Source: an uncultured Bacteroidales bacterium (GTDB lineage: Bacteria; Bacteroidota; Bacteroidia; Bacteroidales; UBA932). Taken from it: 64,000 nt of DNA. The notes below the pieces were generated by a model. The model ran no database searches. It was not told the origin of the DNA and was given only the letters and a program-made list of their open reading frames with translations. Each line of letters begins with the position of its first letter. Position 1 is the stretch's first letter. The stretch is taken from contig ONOQ01000006.1 of assembly GCA_900319485.1 (NCBI GenBank), positions 1-64,000 on the forward strand, in the 5' to 3' direction. The position numbers were made by a program, and so were the translations under genes. Of the stretch, positions 61,604-64,000 are shown one piece after another.

Positions 61604-64000
61604 ATGAAACGAATACTATTATCACTGCTTGCCGCCCTCACGGGGGCCGGAGCAATAATTGCGGCGCCTATGTCTGAAGACGGTCACACCTTAACTGCCC
61701 TCTGGAAGCAGTACGATGAAGCCTCCAAGGCCGATTTACCCAAAAAGGAAGCATCCATCCTTGAGCAGATCAAGAAGGAGGCCATGGAAAAACGCCTCCC
61801 GGTAGACTTCTGGGATGCTGCAACGCAGTACGTTACAACCGTGCAGCGGCGTGACTGGAAGCAGAGAGACGCTCTCCGTGAAGCCCTTGCAAAGGAAGTT
61901 AAGGAGTTCAATGAGCCCATAGTCTCATTCCTCTGGATGGACGAGTGGAAAGGCGTAAGCCAGGATGAACTCTGGGAATACCTTCAGAACAACCCTCTGG
62001 AAGGCAATAACCCGGCCCTTCACCGCGGGATGACAGGCTTTCTGAACGGAGGCCTTACCGTGTTTGTGGAGTCGGATGAGGAGTGGGCGCACTGGCGCCT
62101 TCTCAATGGCAGGTATTCAGAACCCGTTGTGAAGGCCCTGGAGAAGATGGTTGAAGGGAAATACCCCCAGGAAGGGGCTCTGAGGTATTATCTTCTAGGA
62201 AGGAAATACAACTCTGTTCAGGAAAGGTCTCAGAAGCGGGCCGCCCTGAAGGAACTCCAGGATGCCTACAAAGGCACGGCCCTGGCTATTTTCCCTGAGG
62301 GAGACCTTCTGGGTATGGACGTGGCGGAACTGGATGAGAACAAGGCCTCCACATCGGCCCAGTATAAGGCGCTTTACGACAGGTGCAAGGAATTTGAAAT
62401 CCGCCGCACCTCCTTCCGCAATAAGGAATGGAAAATAGCGTCAAGATACTATAACGTCACAAATATCGGCTACCGCCTCACCTCAGAGGATCTGGGGCTA
62501 AGCATAGACAAGGATGCCATAACGGTCCTTTTCCGTAACCTTACATCGGCAACGGTCAAACTTTATAAGGGCAAAACTGTTGTGACAACCTGGAATGCCA
62601 AGAATCCCACCGGCAGTTTCTATGTGCGTGACACCGTGCGCCTGGCCCTTCCCGGCCTCCCGGACGGCAGTTACAGGGCGGAGGCCGTGAACGGGAAAAT
62701 ATCGGCCTCAGATACATTTGACCAGTACACCCTCTCCATTGCCACCCGCACTGACGCGGAGGGACGCAAGGTTTATGTGGCCGATTACGATTCCGGAAAG
62801 CCCCTCTCCAAGGTGACTCTCCTTCTTATGAAGGGAGACACCGAGGCTGCCCGCGCAACCCTTAAACTGGACGGCTTCACGCTTATACCATCGGCCCTTG
62901 AAAAGGCCATCAACGCCCATCCAAGGACGTATTATAACTACGTTGCCGTGAGCGGAGACCGCCGCTCCCGCAGCGTGAGCGTCATAAGGGATGCCTCTAC
63001 GTATATCCCCCGCACAGGTATCAGATGCAACGTCTACAGGGACCGCGGCGCCTACAATCCCGGAGACTCCCTCCAGTTCAAGGCCGTGGTGTTCCAGGGA
63101 GACCCTATGCTCAAGATGAACGTGTGCAAGGGCCGGAAACTGGACGTCACGCTTTATGACTCTGAGAGCAACCGCCTTGAGACAAAGAGGCTTGTAACCG
63201 GAGACTTTGGCTCTGCAAGCGGCGGATTTACCCTTCCCACGGGCCTCAGGAACGGCTATTTCCGCCTGGAAGTTGTGGACGTTTCCACAAAGGACAACCT
63301 TGCCTGGGACAGTTTCAGGGTAGACGAATTTGTGCTTCCTACCTTCGACCTTACCTTTGACCGCCGCACGGAACTCTATATGGTTGGCTCCAAGGTGCCT
63401 GTAAGCGGCAAGGTCACAAGTTACTCCGGCCACGGCCTAAGCGGCGCCCGTGCACGCATAAAAGTGGATTACTGGGCGGAGAAAACCATCCTTGAGGAGG
63501 AGATTCCACTTGAGGCCGATGGACTCTTCCGCTTTGAGGTCCCTACAAACGAGGAAGGCTACTACCACGCGGAGGTCACGGTCATAGACGCCACAGGAGA
63601 GACTCTTTCCTTTACGGACAGTTTCTTTGTGGGTGATGAGCTTGGCGTGGACATAACCGTCCTTGGCACCGAGGATGCGGAATTCATCCTTCCCGGAGAC
63701 TCCGGTCAGAGTTGGCGCTGGAGAAGGGAACCCCGCCACGTTGTGCGCGGTAACGAAATCCGCGCAAAGTTCCAGGCAAAGGACGCTCAGGATAACCCCG
63801 TGCCGCTGGAGGTGGCATACGAACTTGCCGGTCAGGGCGGAGTTGTCCCTTCCGGAGAGGAAGTCAGGATCCCCGTCAAAAAGAGCGGCCTGTATACCCT
63901 CAAGGCAACGGTCAAGGCAGAACTCCAGGACGGAAAGGAGGTTAAGGAAACCGAGGAAGTAAAGATCCTTGTTCTCCTTCCCGGAGAGAAGGAACTGATG
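61604..64000 (+). CDS. bacterial alpha-2-macroglobulin-like protein, partial (runs off the right edge)
   Basis: Large exported protein thought to trap proteases in the envelope. ATG 61604 opens a signal peptide (MKRILLSLLAALTGAGAIIA, Ala-rich cleavage region). The frame stays open for 799 codons to the window end. Helical and beta regions lead to the MG2-type domain with VYRDRGAYNPGDSLQFKAVV, followed by VDEFVLPTFDLTFDR, a pattern typical of bacterial A2M. The thioester region, if present, would lie beyond the edge. Whole proteins of this family are about 1500-1900 aa. It starts 26 bases after folC. Whether it is the type with or without a thioester cannot be seen. Confidence 0.85.
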   Translation, partial: MKRILLSLLAALTGAGAIIAAPMSEDGHTLTALWKQYDEASKADLPKKEASILEQIKKEAMEKRLPVDFWDAATQYVTTVQRRDWKQRDALREALAKEVKEFNEPIVSFLWMDEWKGVSQDELWEYLQNNPLEGNNPALHRGMTGFLNGGLTVFVESDEEWAHWRLLNGRYSEPVVKALEKMVEGKYPQEGALRYYLLGRKYNSVQERSQKRAALKELQDAYKGTALAIFPEGDLLGMDVAELDENKASTSAQYKALYDRCKEFEIRRTSFRNKEWKIASRYYNVTNIGYRLTSEDLGLSIDKDAITVLFRNLTSATVKLYKGKTVVTTWNAKNPTGSFYVRDTVRLALPGLPDGSYRAEAVNGKISASDTFDQYTLSIATRTDAEGRKVYVADYDSGKPLSKVTLLLMKGDTEAARATLKLDGFTLIPSALEKAINAHPRTYYNYVAVSGDRRSRSVSVIRDASTYIPRTGIRCNVYRDRGAYNPGDSLQFKAVVFQGDPMLKMNVCKGRKLDVTLYDSESNRLETKRLVTGDFGSASGGFTLPTGLRNGYFRLEVVDVSTKDNLAWDSFRVDEFVLPTFDLTFDRRTELYMVGSKVPVSGKVTSYSGHGLSGARARIKVDYWAEKTILEEEIPLEADGLFRFEVPTNEEGYYHAEVTVIDATGETLSFTDSFFVGDELGVDITVLGTEDAEFILPGDSGQSWRWRREPRHVVRGNEIRAKFQAKDAQDNPVPLEVAYELAGQGGVVPSGEEVRIPVKKSGLYTLKATVKAELQDGKEVKETEEVKILVLLPGEKELM

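Noticed and set aside
1079..63519. GGCCGAT as a Chi-type or FtsK-guiding word
   Set aside because: Such words are strongly strand-biased; here the two orientations are of similar number (about 56 and 43) without a visible switch point in the window.

Overview
The window is a chromosomal segment of an uncultured-type Bacteroidales bacterium, probably from gut or rumen. The evidence is several SusC/SusD-style glycan genes, many exported lipoproteins with a Cys lipobox, Bacteroidetes-type promoters (TTTG, about 20 bases, TAnnTTTG) and genes such as menA, an exported aldose epimerase and a split transketolase. The bulk is GC-rich (a little over 50 percent by eye). Two stretches (about 26.75-28.55 kb and 30.81-31.43 kb) are clearly AT-richer and look acquired.

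Layout. 0.1-14.0 kb is a co-directional run: SusG-like amylase, a second GH13, a SusA-like neopullulanase, SusB (GH97) and a SusE/F-like starch-binding lipoprotein, running on into a nucleoside kinase and uvrA. 14.0-20.5 kb is a repeat-rich stretch. It holds four copies of a ~137-bp double-hairpin repeat, a REP-associated (RAYT) transposase between two of them, a nitroreductase, a Gfo/Idh/MocA oxidoreductase, and DUF2207, LemA and DUF975 genes. 20.5-26.7 kb is tRNA-Pro followed 3 bases later by a xylose operon (xylB, xylA, xylE, two-gene transketolase). 26.6-31.4 kb is a rearranged island: an inverted remnant of a lolD 3' end, an AT-rich zinc-metalloprotease-like lipoprotein, a Sel1 protein, intact lolD and an AT-rich lipoprotein. 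31.4-38.4 kb holds menA-galM, a TlpA thioredoxin, lepA, an HRDC protein and a LytS/LytR-type two-component pair. 38.5-49.9 kb is the second starch locus: sugar MFS transporter, SusC, SusD, SusE, an intervening Rpn-type nuclease/transposase gene, a GH13 amylase and a GH53 galactanase. 49.9-55 kb has a ROK kinase with an MFS transporter, a membrane LytTR regulator with an operator array, a GT8 glycosyltransferase and an acyltransferase. 55-64 kb has pyruvate phosphate dikinase with a damaged 5' end, phoH, an unknown AIRS-like protein, folC and the start of an alpha-2-macroglobulin.

How it works together. The two starch loci look complementary. Surface binding and import (SusC/D/E) sit in the second locus, and most hydrolases (SusG-like, SusA-like, SusB) sit in the first. 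MFS sugar porters and a ROK kinase handle released sugars, and the xyl operon feeds pentoses into the pentose phosphate route.

The most unusual signals are not genes. One is the 7-base word GGCCGAT/ATCGGCC, which I count about 100 times by hand against roughly ten expected from composition. It occurs on both strands, in more than one reading frame, and as an inverted pair inside each copy of the RAYT-associated repeat. Others are a two-copy intergenic element with conserved ends and different central hairpins, an exact 20-base-period box array in front of the LytTR regulator, and parS-like palindromes upstream of the two transposase-like genes.
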